From the NCBI GenBank assembly GCA_003215635.1, contig QCKC01000009.1, positions 1-54,534 on the forward strand: a DNA stretch of 54,534 nt, in the 5' to 3' direction. Positions 32,960 through 42,320 of this stretch are shown in pieces. Below the pieces are notes generated by a model. It was not told the DNA's origin, did no database searches, and saw nothing but the letters and a program-made list of their open reading frames with translations. Source of the stretch: Prochlorococcus sp. AG-409-J19 (GTDB lineage: Bacteria > Cyanobacteriota > Cyanobacteriia > PCC-6307 > Cyanobiaceae). The position numbers and the translations under genes were made by a program. Position 1 is the first letter of the stretch, and each line of letters begins with the position of its first letter.

Positions 32960-33727
32960 ATGGAAATTATTCCCGCTATTGACCTGCTTAATGGGAATTG
33001 TGTACGCCTTAACAAAGGTGACTACTCACAAGTCACAAAGTTCAGCGATGACCCTGTCTCTCAGGCCCTTTTCTGGCAAGAAGAAGGTGCTAGGCGACTC
33101 CACCTTGTCGATTTAGATGGCGCCAAAACTGGAGAACCAATTAACGACGAAAACGTGAAGGCAATAACTAAAGCGTTGGATATTCCTATCCAGATTGGAG
33201 GAGGCATCCGTTCTAGCAAACGAGCAGAGGATCTTCTTGCTTATGGTGTTAGTAAAGTAATACTGGGAACAGTCGCAATTGAAGAGCCTAATCTTGTAAA
33301 AGAGTTAGCGAAAAAATATCCAGGAAGAATTATCGTCGGGATTGATGCTAAAAATGGGAAAGTAGCAACTAGAGGTTGGCTTAAAAAAAGTAATATTGAT
33401 GCTATAGAACTTGTAAAAAGCCTAAATGAAATAGATATCGATGGCATTATTGCGACAGATATAGATACTGATGGAACATTAAAAGGTCCAAATTTAGAGG
33501 CCATGAGGCAGATCTCAACCAATAGCAAGGTACCCTTAATAGCATCAGGGGGAGTAGGATCGATGGCAGACCTAATGTCTTTACTACCTTTGGAAGAATT
33601 AGGAGTTAAAGGTGTAATTGTTGGGCGAGCCCTCTATGACGGAGCAATTAACCTCAAAGAAGCGATAAATGCAATCGGAGAAAACAGAATGCAAGATGTT
33701 ACGAATTTAAATTCATTCATCTCATAG
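32960..33727 (+). CDS. hisA: ProFAR isomerase
   Basis: HisA isomerises ProFAR to PRFAR in histidine synthesis. The 255-residue TIM barrel has catalytic Asp in IIPAIDLLNGNCVRL near residue 8, IQIGGGIRS near 77-85, VGIDAKNG near 129 and the second acid in ATDIDTDGTLKGPN near 168-181, ending with ASGGVGSMADL and GVIVGRALYDG. Length is normal. ATG start, in a divergent arrangement 100 bases from the CSP41-like gene. Cytoplasmic. Confidence 0.97.
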   Translation: MEIIPAIDLLNGNCVRLNKGDYSQVTKFSDDPVSQALFWQEEGARRLHLVDLDGAKTGEPINDENVKAITKALDIPIQIGGGIRSSKRAEDLLAYGVSKVILGTVAIEEPNLVKELAKKYPGRIIVGIDAKNGKVATRGWLKKSNIDAIELVKSLNEIDIDGIIATDIDTDGTLKGPNLEAMRQISTNSKVPLIASGGVGSMADLMSLLPLEELGVKGVIVGRALYDGAINLKEAINAIGENRMQDVTNLNSFIS

Positions 33728-33921
33728 AATCTCGTAAAGACAAGCCAACCAAAAATATATTTATAACTCCTTGGACGATAAGTTTTTCTATGCAGGCAGT
33801 AATCCATTTGATTGGTGGGAAGACCCTGATTGAAAAGAAAACCACTCAAAGACAAATTTTCTTGATTAATGGGCTGGAGAAATCGTCAAATTGTCGTTAC
33901 CTTTGAAATATAAGATAAAGA

Positions 33922-35559
33922 GTGATCAACTTGGCAGAGGCTAAATCACGTCAGATCCTACTTCTTGCAAGCGATCTTTTTGGTGAGACTTTATCAAAAT
34001 ACCTCACTACAGCATCTAAAGACACAAAGGTCTTCCTAAAAAATGAGGAAGTCACGCGCAAACCAGATCTGATTATATGGCTATTAGAAGAGATAGAAGA
34101 ACCAACAAATATCAAAATTGAACTAAGACGACTTCAGGAGATTTGGTCACCATCACCTCTCCTCCTAATTTTGCCCGAAAAAATTCGATTAACTGAAGGT
34201 GAACTTTTACAATTTGACTGCGCCGGTCTTCTTCAATCTCCGGATTTAACAACCCTAAAAGAATCGGTATCAACCCTGATCGAAGGAGGACGTGTAATAC
34301 GCCTACAGCCAAGCTCATTACCAAAAGAAATAAAGCAAACATCCTTTATAGGACTTAGTCAGTGGTTACTTCTTACAGGTATACATCAAATTGACTATGA
34401 TCTATATTCAATTGAAAAATCAACCAATTTCTATAAAGATAATATAATTGCCCAATTGATATTGGAAGGCAGGAAAAGAGAACTACAAAAAGCTAAGGAA
34501 CTTATTGTATGGATATGGGGCAAATCACATTTAAGAGAAGGTGCAGTATTTTCTAAGAATAAAGATCTGAAGACGCAAACCAACTCTAAGGAAACAAATA
34601 TACTTCTTAAAAATAAAACCACCAATGAGGTCTTGTCAGTAATAAAATGTCGAATTGAAGAATACATTAAACAATCACCAAGAAATTCTACAGGTTCATT
34701 ACTTGCCACCGAATCATTAAATCAAGCTCAAAGAACTGAACTGATCATCGCCATCTTGAATCAGTTTACTCTTGTGATAAACAAGCTGAAAGAGCTTAAA
34801 GATTCAGAAGTCGATTTAATTAAGTACTGGCTAGAGCTCCAAAAAGAGCTTCGAAAGCAGGCATTAAGGAAAATGTTTGGTAGCTATACTAGGCTGCCAT
34901 ACAAAGGCGAGTTAAAAGTACTAGCAGACCAAATATTATTGATGGTTAATCTAAATGATGTAGATACAGAATTACCAGATCCTGAATTAATCCTGGATCC
35001 ATTCTTACTAGAGAAACCAATTCAAATAGAAGGACAATTACTTCCCGCAGATGACCCTAGAGCCTTAATTAAATTAGAACTATATATCAGCAACTGGTTA
35101 ATAAGAACATCTGAAATAGTTAGCGCTGAGTTACTTGAAGTTTGTAGCCAGTGGCCTGAAATAAGAAAATTACTTCTCCAAGATGAACTGATTTCAACAA
35201 GAGGACTTGAACGATATCGTAATCAACTCAATAGCGAGAATCGTTGGAAACAACTTGTCATTCGTCCGATTCAACTTTACGAAAGCAAGCGGCAACTATA
35301 TAAATTAAGCAAAGGCTCTATCGATAGTATTTTTGTTACAGAGCCCAGAGACGACGAACTACGAAATCTTGGGTGGTTTCAACAGCAAGTAGCTCTAATG
35401 CTGGAGACTAGAGATGCTCTAGCACCACAAGTACAAGTTCTAGTAAGGAAGTTGGGGGACCTAATGGTCATTCTCCTAACTCAAGTGCTTGGCAGAGCAA
35501 TAGGTTTAGTGGGACGCGGAATCGCTCAAGGTATGGGGAGAAATCTTGGAAGAAGCTAA
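33922..35559 (+). CDS. DUF3685 (Ycf55-like) protein
   Basis: The 545-residue protein fits the cyanobacterial DUF3685/Ycf55-like family. The N-terminal 130 residues resemble a receiver-like fold (QILLLASDLFGETLSKYL, LLLILPEKIRLTEGELLQFD) without an obvious phosphoacceptor set. The rest is helical, ending with LEKPIQIEGQLLPADDPRAL near 368, WFQQQVALMLETRDALAPQV near 480 and a C-terminal amphipathic segment GRAIGLVGRGIAQGMGRNLG that may touch a membrane. Translation starts at GTG 33922. Function unknown; plastid homologues hint at a photosynthetic role. Confidence 0.75.
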   Translation: MINLAEAKSRQILLLASDLFGETLSKYLTTASKDTKVFLKNEEVTRKPDLIIWLLEEIEEPTNIKIELRRLQEIWSPSPLLLILPEKIRLTEGELLQFDCAGLLQSPDLTTLKESVSTLIEGGRVIRLQPSSLPKEIKQTSFIGLSQWLLLTGIHQIDYDLYSIEKSTNFYKDNIIAQLILEGRKRELQKAKELIVWIWGKSHLREGAVFSKNKDLKTQTNSKETNILLKNKTTNEVLSVIKCRIEEYIKQSPRNSTGSLLATESLNQAQRTELIIAILNQFTLVINKLKELKDSEVDLIKYWLELQKELRKQALRKMFGSYTRLPYKGELKVLADQILLMVNLNDVDTELPDPELILDPFLLEKPIQIEGQLLPADDPRALIKLELYISNWLIRTSEIVSAELLEVCSQWPEIRKLLLQDELISTRGLERYRNQLNSENRWKQLVIRPIQLYESKRQLYKLSKGSIDSIFVTEPRDDELRNLGWFQQQVALMLETRDALAPQVQVLVRKLGDLMVILLTQVLGRAIGLVGRGIAQGMGRNLGRS

Positions 35560-35620
35560 TTTCTACTCAAACTGAATTATCGTTAATAGACAAAGGAACC
35601 TCTTATTCCCCTATAAGCTC

Positions 35621-36175
35621 ATGGCTGAAAAGTTCAAAATATTATTAAGCATTTTTTTAATGCTCCTTTTCTTAGAGGCCCCTATATATGCAGCTAGAGA
35701 TACAAACAGTTATGACGGGAATATCTTTCCGATCTATGCAGGGAATGGTTCACTTGTACCTCCGCCAAGCACTCTCTCCGAATCTCTTGAGAATGGCCGT
35801 ACTAGCGTAATCGTCTATTACCTAGATGACAGTGCCACTAGTAAAGCGTTTGCACCAGTTGTCTCGGGCATAAAACTACTTTGGGGACCATCAGTAGACC
35901 TAATGCCACTAACTACCGATGAATTAGTTGATAGGCCCAAAGATGATCCCAAAGATGAGGCATTTTACTGGCGAGGTAACATACCTCAAATTGTTGTAAT
36001 TGACGGCAACGGGGATCTGAAATTAGATAAGGAAGGACAAGTTACACTAGATGAAATAAATGATGCGATATCATCTGCAACAGGTCTATCGAAGCCAGAC
36101 TTCACCGTAACAATCAAAAGTTTTAATGAATATAACAGTGAACCATCCAAAGATGGGTATACTGATGCTCGCTAA
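35621..36175 (+). CDS. thylakoid PSI accumulation factor-like, thioredoxin-fold lumenal protein
   Basis: This 184-residue protein has a signal peptide (KILLSIFLMLLFLEAPIYAA, cut after about residue 25), so it is exported or lumenal. The mature part opens RDTNSYDGNIFPIYAGNGSLVPPPSTL, the signature of cyanobacterial proteins annotated as thylakoid membrane photosystem I accumulation factor. A thioredoxin-like core follows (TSVIVYYLDDSATSKAFAPV, IPQIVVIDGNGDLKLD) without a CxxC. It probably supports PSI assembly or stability; this rests on recalled family naming. Confidence 0.72.
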   Translation: MAEKFKILLSIFLMLLFLEAPIYAARDTNSYDGNIFPIYAGNGSLVPPPSTLSESLENGRTSVIVYYLDDSATSKAFAPVVSGIKLLWGPSVDLMPLTTDELVDRPKDDPKDEAFYWRGNIPQIVVIDGNGDLKLDKEGQVTLDEINDAISSATGLSKPDFTVTIKSFNEYNSEPSKDGYTDAR

Positions 36176-36200
36176 AATATTGTTTAAAGAGATCCAAATA

Positions 36201-36305
36201 ATGATCTTGGAACCTATAAAAGCAAGCAGGCTTCAACAACATTTACTTGATGATTCTATTATTACTATCATTCAAACTTTTAACAGCAATCCTGCAATGA
36301 TATGA
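36201..36305 (+). CDS. 34-aa ORF coupled by ATGA to the next gene
   Basis: An ATG-started 34-codon frame (opening MILEPIKASRLQQHLL) ends with TGA overlapping the ATG of the next gene (ATGA at 36302-36305). The overlap is typical of translational coupling, which is why it is listed. It has no recognisable family, no membrane span and may be chance. Confidence 0.3.
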   Translation: MILEPIKASRLQQHLLDDSIITIIQTFNSNPAMI

Positions 36306-37450
36306 ACTTATTAATATCATTCCCCATATTACTTATTTTGATATTTGAGATACTTCATCGTTCAAGACAAACATCACCATTGCAAATAAAACCTTTTGCT
36401 TGGAATTTATCAGAACAGGATAATAGAGTTTTAATTGATGGGTGGTTAGAGATATGCAATCCACATAACAAAATGGAGGTTATGATTCCTGAACTTGAGA
36501 TCAAGACAACTCTCTTAGGGAATCTTGAAAAGAACAATCTAATTATAAAGCACAAAATAATCCCTCACCACCCTAACGAGCATCCAAGAGATGATGATTA
36601 TTGGTATGCTTATATATTGAAAGGAAATTGCAAAACAAAGGTAAGAATAGAGATTTCAATTTCTACAATAGAAGGAAACATAAATCAAATCTCTATTGAA
36701 AGTGTATGGATGGATATTTTATGGGTAAACTACGGACCATTTGGCAGGCAATTAAGAAGAGAAGGTTTTATTGTCTCTGAAAAGCCAAAACAAACCCTAA
36801 GCCATAAATTCCAAGAAGAGTCAAAGTGTAAAGTCCTACCAATAAGTACTCATCTACTAGGAAGCCTAGATGACCCTTTTGATGTTATAAACAAGTACTC
36901 AAAAGACATTGCTCAACCAGGAGATATCCTAACAATTGGTGAGACGCCGCTAGCCATTATGCAAGGTAGATATATACATCCAAGCAATATCATGCCTAGT
37001 TTCCTAGCAAAAACTCTTTGTAGATCTTTTCATCCTACTAGCAGTCTTGCTACAGCTTGTGGACTCCAAATCTTGATTGACATTGAAGGAACTACAAGAA
37101 TAATTTTTGCCTGGTTAATAGGAGTTATACTAAAAATTATTGGAATAAGGGGTGGTTTCTATCGTATAGCAGGTGAGCAGGCCCGATTAATTGATGACAT
37201 AACAGGCACAACACCCCCATACGATCAAACAATAGTTCTTGGTCCCAAGTCCACTCAAGAACTCTGCAATGAAGTTATCAACAAGCTTGGAATATCATTG
37301 GCAATTGTAGATGTCAATGATTTAGGCCGTGTGAAAATTCTTGCCTCAAGTAAAAATACTGATGAAGGGCTCGTAATAAAAGCCTTGAGAAGGAATCCCG
37401 CAGGCAATGCTAACGAGCAAACCCCTATTGTCCTAATAAGGCCATCTTAA
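36302..37450 (+). CDS. F420-0:gamma-glutamyl ligase-like membrane-anchored protein
   Basis: The 382-residue protein begins with a membrane anchor (LLISFPILLILIFEILHR). Residues about 165-380 resemble CofE/F420-0:gamma-glutamyl ligase: PISTHLLGSLDDPFDVINKY near 175, QPGDILTIGETPLAIMQGRY near 202, and GGFYRIAGEQARLIDDITGTTPPYDQTIVLGPK near 280. Cyanobacteria generally lack F420 for methanogenesis, so another glutamylation or acyl ligation is likely. Central residues 30-160 form a beta-rich domain unique to this group. Confidence 0.72.
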   Translation: MNLLISFPILLILIFEILHRSRQTSPLQIKPFAWNLSEQDNRVLIDGWLEICNPHNKMEVMIPELEIKTTLLGNLEKNNLIIKHKIIPHHPNEHPRDDDYWYAYILKGNCKTKVRIEISISTIEGNINQISIESVWMDILWVNYGPFGRQLRREGFIVSEKPKQTLSHKFQEESKCKVLPISTHLLGSLDDPFDVINKYSKDIAQPGDILTIGETPLAIMQGRYIHPSNIMPSFLAKTLCRSFHPTSSLATACGLQILIDIEGTTRIIFAWLIGVILKIIGIRGGFYRIAGEQARLIDDITGTTPPYDQTIVLGPKSTQELCNEVINKLGISLAIVDVNDLGRVKILASSKNTDEGLVIKALRRNPAGNANEQTPIVLIRPS

Positions 37451-37512
37451 AAATAATCTGAGACATATTTTTCTCTTTAAGATAAATTAATCAAAAAACT
37501 CCCAAGATAAAA

Positions 37513-38559
37513 GTGATTCAAATTCCCAAAAACACCCTTCGAGTAGAACCGCTTAAAGCCAGTCATTTCCCATTACTGAAATCAAGCAACCAAAAAAGGT
37601 TATTACCTCTACTTCAACCCCTTCTAATAAAAAGTTGGATTGCCAAGGCAGAAAATCATATTCCCAACCTGTTACCAGCAAGGCAACCACTATGCTTAAT
37701 TGCTCTTGAAGATGAACAGCCAATAGCATTTAATGTTATTCGTCCATACAACAGAAGAGGCAGCTGTTGGTCAATTGATATATTAGAGATAATAGAGAAT
37801 TCAACAATAAATACCAAAAAGAATATACAGCAAAGTCTAATAAATAGCTCTATAAAATTAATGAATAATAGCATAAAAGGATGGATATTAAGAACTCCAA
37901 CGTACGATATAGATCAAATCGCGAATGCAAGAGAGTTAGGTTTCCAACCTTTAAAATTCTTTCAATGCTGGGAACCAACAAGCAAAATACTAGATTACAA
38001 TTTTGATAAAGTATCATTTAAAAGTTTTGGCCTAGAATGGAATTCAATAGATAAATCAAATGCTCAGAAGCTTTGGCCACTAGAACAAGGAAGTTATTCA
38101 GGTCATCTTCGTCAAATAATTGACCGTCAATGGGTAGATCTTCTTGATCACAAGAAAAATAATAGTGGAGTACTTATAAATAAATTTAAAGACACAAAAA
38201 TAGCCATAGCTGGAATAATTGACCGCACTCTGAGTGTTCCTGGGAATGTTATAGAAATACTCCGTGATTTTGCATGGGATTCCAGATTAGCCGCTTCTGT
38301 TCCTCTAATAATAAACAAATCATATAAAGAAAATTCACAAATAAAAATCATTACCTCTTTAGAGGATGATCATTTAGGAAACCTTCTAGAAGAGATTGGA
38401 TGCTGCAAAACAAATCAAGAAGTTTTGCTGGGTAGAACATTGTGGAGACGACAAATTAACAATAGAAAAATTCCAGGAACACTTCAGATTGAGTCAATGC
38501 TGGAAGGATTTCGGCCACAAAGACCACCTCTGCCTTCACCTAGTCTGAGCCGACGATAA
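37513..38559 (+). CDS. GNAT-like protein upstream of ruvX
   Basis: This 348-residue protein is conserved in position before ruvX in marine cyanobacteria, as far as I recall. An acetyltransferase-like fold is suggested by LIALEDEQPIAFNVIRPYNRRGSCWSIDIL near residues 56-85 and a second half (RLAASVPLIINKSYKENSQI) of similar shape. No canonical acetyl-CoA loop (Q/RxxGxG/A) is evident, so activity is uncertain. GTG start. The stop codon is immediately followed by the ruvX ATG, showing a tight operon. Confidence 0.55.
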   Translation: MIQIPKNTLRVEPLKASHFPLLKSSNQKRLLPLLQPLLIKSWIAKAENHIPNLLPARQPLCLIALEDEQPIAFNVIRPYNRRGSCWSIDILEIIENSTINTKKNIQQSLINSSIKLMNNSIKGWILRTPTYDIDQIANARELGFQPLKFFQCWEPTSKILDYNFDKVSFKSFGLEWNSIDKSNAQKLWPLEQGSYSGHLRQIIDRQWVDLLDHKKNNSGVLINKFKDTKIAIAGIIDRTLSVPGNVIEILRDFAWDSRLAASVPLIINKSYKENSQIKIITSLEDDHLGNLLEEIGCCKTNQEVLLGRTLWRRQINNRKIPGTLQIESMLEGFRPQRPPLPSPSLSRR

Positions 38560-39021
38560 ATGAGAAAAGGACCTACACCATGCTCAGTAATAAGCATTGA
38601 CGTTGGTCACCGTCGAATCGGACTGGCTGGTTGTGATCCTCTTGGGATCACTGTTAAGCCACTAAAACCAATGAAAAGGGGAAGCCTGAACGAGGACCTA
38701 TCAACACTAAAGAAACATTGTGAGACAAGAAAAGTGCAAGGTCTTGTTATTGGAATTCCTTTTGATGAATCTGGAGGAATAACCCAACAGGCACTACATT
38801 GCAAAAATTATGGAAAAAAAATTGCTAGATCTCTAAAACTGCCCATTGCCTGGGTCAATGAAAATTCTTCCACTTGGGAAGCCTCCCAAAGATATAAAAT
38901 TAAAAATGACAGAAGTGGCAAATTGGATAGTCTTGTTGCAGTACTACTACTTGAACAATGGTTAAGGGAGGGGCCTGAACTAAAACCGATCGATATTTCG
39001 ACCCCAAACGACTGCAGGTAG
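38560..39021 (+). CDS. ruvX: putative Holliday junction resolvase RuvX (YqgF)
   Basis: The 153 residues match YqgF/RuvX, an RNase H-fold nuclease implicated in pre-16S rRNA 5' end processing and possibly junction resolution. Seen: catalytic Asp in ISIDVGHRRIGLAGCDPLG near residue 11, VQGLVIGIPFDESG near 60-73, ARSLKLPIAWVNENSST near 90, and the C-terminal acid in KNDRSGKLDSLVAVLLLEQWL near 117-137. ATG directly follows the preceding stop. Confidence 0.93.
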   Translation: MRKGPTPCSVISIDVGHRRIGLAGCDPLGITVKPLKPMKRGSLNEDLSTLKKHCETRKVQGLVIGIPFDESGGITQQALHCKNYGKKIARSLKLPIAWVNENSSTWEASQRYKIKNDRSGKLDSLVAVLLLEQWLREGPELKPIDISTPNDCR

Positions 39022-39062
39022 AACACTTCTCAAGCATTCTATTAAAACTAACCATCACGAAC

Positions 39063-39602
39063 ATGTCCATCCAATCTCCCAACAGCAGTGGCGACGTGCC
39101 TACTGTCCTCGTAAGGGATAAGGAAGGTTTTACGCTCCTTTGCTATCTCGAGCAACTTATACCTCTTAATGGAAGCGAATATGCACTCTTAACCCCTGTA
39201 GACACTCCCGTGTCATTGTTTGAGTTAAAAGAAGCAAATGATCCTGAACTAATCGAAAAGATTCACAACAGTGAGCCAATACTTGGTGTCGCAGACATAG
39301 TTCTTCAGGAACATGATCTAACATTGGTCCGGTCAGCTGTAACCCTTACTGTTACAGGAGAGTTAGACGAACCAGAACCAGAGGAACTGGAAGAGGACGA
39401 TCTTAACGACGACTCTGAAACCTATGAGTTACTTGTAAACTTTAGAGTAGAAGAGAAAGAGTATGGTCTATATATACCTCTTGATCCTTTTTTCATTGTC
39501 GCCAAAATGAATGAAGGACAAGCAACAATTGTTGAAGGAGAAGAATTTGATCAGATTCAACCCTTAATTGAAAAAGAGCTAGACGAAAGGGAGTCATCTT
39601 AG
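39063..39602 (+). CDS. DUF3727 family protein
   Basis: This 179-residue acidic protein belongs to the cyanobacterial/plastid DUF3727 family. It has a DUF1292-like beta barrel at VLVRDKEGFTLLCYLEQLIP near residues 15-34 and ALLTPVDTPVSLFEL near 42, a Glu/Asp-rich linker (EPEPEELEEDDLNDDSE near 112-128) and a second barrel half (VNFRVEEKEYGLYIPLDPFF). Function unknown. Its TAG overlaps the next GTG by one base. Confidence 0.82.
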   Translation: MSIQSPNSSGDVPTVLVRDKEGFTLLCYLEQLIPLNGSEYALLTPVDTPVSLFELKEANDPELIEKIHNSEPILGVADIVLQEHDLTLVRSAVTLTVTGELDEPEPEELEEDDLNDDSETYELLVNFRVEEKEYGLYIPLDPFFIVAKMNEGQATIVEGEEFDQIQPLIEKELDERESS

Positions 39603-40105
39603 TGATTAGCTACAAAAATCTACGCCCTGATTGGGACACAGGTCTTAGTGTTCCTTATCTACCAATAAAACGCCTGACAAAGTTAAATATCAAAGCGTTG
39701 GTGTTAGATGTAGATGGAACTATTCACACAGGCAGAAGATTGGTCCTAAAAAGCAAAGTTAGAAATTGGTTAATAGATGCTAAAAAATACTTTGCAATTC
39801 ATCTTTTAAGCAACAACCCTTCAAAAAAGCGTATCTCCAGCATCGCAGAACAGGTGAAAATAGATTACACATATAGTGCCGCCAAACCAAGCAAAAAAAA
39901 GCTTAAGGATGTAATTGAGGAACTTGAAATGAGCCCATCTCAGATTGCAATGATTGGCGATCGTATCTTTACAGATATATTAGCTGGGAATAGACTAGGG
40001 CTCTACACTGTTCTTGTTTACCCATTAGATCGGCATGGGGAAACAGACAGAAATAGTTTAGTACAACGTGCCGAAAGAAAATTATCTAAAATTCTATTAA
40101 CATGA
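39602..40105 (+). CDS. YqeG family HAD phosphatase
   Basis: The 167 residues form a HAD IIIA phosphatase of the YqeG type: motif [13 protein letters not shown] near residue 34, motif [12 protein letters not shown] near 66, Lys in [10 protein letters not shown] near 95 and motif [21 protein letters not shown] near 115-133. Eukaryotic relatives dephosphorylate phosphatidylglycerol phosphate, so a role in phospholipid synthesis is plausible, matching the pgsA-like gene 8 kb upstream. GTG start overlaps the preceding stop; it overlaps proB by ATGA. Confidence 0.87.
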   Translation: MISYKNLRPDWDTGLSVPYLPIKRLTKLNIKALVLDVDGTIHTGRRLVLKSKVRNWLIDAKKYFAIHLLSNNPSKKRISSIAEQVKIDYTYSAAKPSKKKLKDVIEELEMSPSQIAMIGDRIFTDILAGNRLGLYTVLVYPLDRHGETDRNSLVQRAERKLSKILLT

Positions 40106-41205
40106 AGGAAATGAAATTATGGGTTATCAAAATTGGGACAAGCCTTTTAAGGGGAACAGAAAAAAGAGCAACAGCTAATGTGATAGATGACTTCTGTAAA
40201 TGCTTTGCAGAATTAATAAAGGAAGGTGATCAACTTGTTCTGGTTTCAAGTGGGGCTGTTGGTTTAGGGTGTCATCGATTAGGAATACAAACAAGACCAA
40301 AGGATCTTGTTTGTGTTCAAGCCGCTGCAGCAGTAGGCCAAGGCTATCTAATGTCATTGTATGAATCATCTATGTCAAAATATGATATAAATGTTGCCCA
40401 AGTCTTACTAACAAGAACTGATTTAGAATCAAGACGTAGTTATCTCAATGCTTCTAGGACTATTAAACAACTTCTTAACTGGGGTATTCTGCCAATTATC
40501 AACGAGAATGATGTTATTTCTCAAGAAGAATTATGTTATGGCGATAACGACAGACTTTCAGCATTGGTAGCAAATGCTCTTAATGCGAAAGAATTAATTC
40601 TTTTAACAGATATTGATAGAGTTTATTCCGCTGATCCTCGGAACAATTCTCAAGCTCTACCAATATTCGAAGTACATAATCCCACCGAACTTAATGACAT
40701 CAGATCAACTGTATCTTCAGTTGGCGAATGGGGTACTGGCGGTATAAGAACAAAATTAGATGCGGCAAAAATAGCTACGGAAAGTGGAATAAAAGTACAA
40801 TTAGCTGATGGTCGTGACCCAACAATCCTCCATCAGCTCCTGCAAGGAGGCCAAGGAGGCACCATCTTTCATCCCCATCCAGAACCTCTACCTAATAAAA
40901 AAAGCTGGTTAGCTCATGCCCTTCAACCAGTAGGTAATATTTTTATTGACGAGGGTGCCTGCAAGGCCATCAAACATCAAGGTGCATCTCTACTTTTAGT
41001 TGGAGTTAAAAAGGCTGAAGGTGATTTCACCTCAAATCAACCAGTGAGATTGCTTAATCAGCAAGGACAAGAGCTTGCAAGAGGCATAAGTTCATTAAGC
41101 AAGAATGAAATTTACAATAAACTCAGGTCAAAATCCAAAATGGACCCCTCACCATTAGTAATTCACAGAGATGTACTTGTCCTTACAGAAGGAAATCCAA
41201 AATAA
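40102..41205 (+). CDS. proB: glutamate 5-kinase
   Basis: ProB phosphorylates glutamate in the first step of proline synthesis. The 367 residues show the amino-acid kinase fold: [12 protein letters not shown] near residue 7, [17 protein letters not shown] near 46, AAVGQGYLM near 76, [10 protein letters not shown] near 133, and [24 protein letters not shown] near 152. A C-terminal PUA domain covers about residues 275-360 ([40 protein letters not shown]). Starts by ATGA overlap with the yqeG-type gene. Confidence 0.97.
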   Translation: MKEMKLWVIKIGTSLLRGTEKRATANVIDDFCKCFAELIKEGDQLVLVSSGAVGLGCHRLGIQTRPKDLVCVQAAAAVGQGYLMSLYESSMSKYDINVAQVLLTRTDLESRRSYLNASRTIKQLLNWGILPIINENDVISQEELCYGDNDRLSALVANALNAKELILLTDIDRVYSADPRNNSQALPIFEVHNPTELNDIRSTVSSVGEWGTGGIRTKLDAAKIATESGIKVQLADGRDPTILHQLLQGGQGGTIFHPHPEPLPNKKSWLAHALQPVGNIFIDEGACKAIKHQGASLLLVGVKKAEGDFTSNQPVRLLNQQGQELARGISSLSKNEIYNKLRSKSKMDPSPLVIHRDVLVLTEGNPK

Positions 41206-41241
41206 TTTATAATCAAATCAAACATTTACAAAAATAATCCC

Positions 41242-42285
41242 ATGAAATTTGACGAATTAATATACCTACTCCAGAAAGGCAGCGCGGGAGTAAATAAATA
41301 CTTCCTAGGCAATAATCCCGAGGTAACAAGCTGTGCATCTATTGACTTGGCAACCTCAAAGCAACTAAGTTTTCTAGAAAAAGGTAACTCACTAATCCAT
41401 GAGTTAACCAATAGCAAGGCAAGCGCATTACTGTTACCTAAACAAACAGATTTGCAAGAAATTGCCTGCAAAAAGGATATAGCCTGGGTTGAAATGTGTG
41501 ATCCAAGACTTGGCTTTGCAGAATCTCTTGACATTCTGCATCCCACAAAGAAACCAATCAAAGGTATACATCCGTCGGCAGTTATAGAGGACAATGTTTA
41601 CCTTGGAGATGATGTTTATATAGGTGCAAAGGTTTTTATTGGGGAAGGAAGTCAAATTGGTTCTAACACAATTATCCACCCTGGTGTTGTTATATATGAA
41701 GAGGTAGAAGTTGGAGAAAATAGTGAATTACATGCAAATTCAGTAATTCACTCGAAAACAAAAATAAGTAAACGCTGTGTAATTCACTCAAATGCGGTAA
41801 TAGGTTCAGAAGGATTTGGTTTTGTTCCAACTAAAAAAGGGTGGAGGAAAATGCCTCAAACAGGGATTGTTGTTCTTGAAGAAGATGTTGAAGTTGGTTC
41901 CTGTTCAACAGTTGATCGTCCTTCTGTAGGTGAAACAATTATTGGTGCAGGGACAAAAATCGACAATCTTGTGCAAATAGCTCATGGAGTAAAAACAGGT
42001 AAGGATTGCGCAATGGCTTCTCAAGTAGGAATCGCAGGCGGAGCAACACTCGGGAATGGAGTAATCCTTGCTGGGCAAGTAGGAGTCGGCAATCGTGTCA
42101 AAGTAGGAGACAAGGTAGTAGCCAGCTCGAAAACAGGAATTCATGCAAATGTAGAGGCTGGAGAAATTGTCAGTGGCTTTCCTGCGATGCCAAATAGACT
42201 CTGGCTTAGATGCAGTGCGATCTTTAGGAGGTTGCCAGAGTTTGCCAGCAATATTCGAGAATTAAGAAAAGACTCATCTGAGTAG
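41242..42285 (+). CDS. lpxD: UDP-3-O-acylglucosamine N-acyltransferase
   Basis: LpxD adds the N-linked acyl chain in lipid A synthesis. The 347 residues comprise a uridine-binding N-terminal domain (about 1-100) and a left-handed beta-helix of hexapeptide repeats ([20 protein letters not shown] from about 114 to 310). The catalytic His region is [20 protein letters not shown] near 240 with [17 protein letters not shown] after it. Its presence shows that this cell makes a lipid A-type outer leaflet. ATG start, 36 bases after proB. Confidence 0.95.
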   Translation: MKFDELIYLLQKGSAGVNKYFLGNNPEVTSCASIDLATSKQLSFLEKGNSLIHELTNSKASALLLPKQTDLQEIACKKDIAWVEMCDPRLGFAESLDILHPTKKPIKGIHPSAVIEDNVYLGDDVYIGAKVFIGEGSQIGSNTIIHPGVVIYEEVEVGENSELHANSVIHSKTKISKRCVIHSNAVIGSEGFGFVPTKKGWRKMPQTGIVVLEEDVEVGSCSTVDRPSVGETIIGAGTKIDNLVQIAHGVKTGKDCAMASQVGIAGGATLGNGVILAGQVGVGNRVKVGDKVVASSKTGIHANVEAGEIVSGFPAMPNRLWLRCSAIFRRLPEFASNIRELRKDSSE

Positions 42286-42320
42286 TCTTTTGAGATAATT
42301 AACTAATCAATCCAGAACCC

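Noticed and set aside
32868..33116. 82-codon ORF overlapping the hisA start
   Set aside because: It is in another frame of a recognised gene and of its leader, with no family signature.
33791..33907. 38-codon ATG-started ORF after hisA
   Set aside because: It overlaps the more protein-like frame ending DWWEDPD and its composition looks random.
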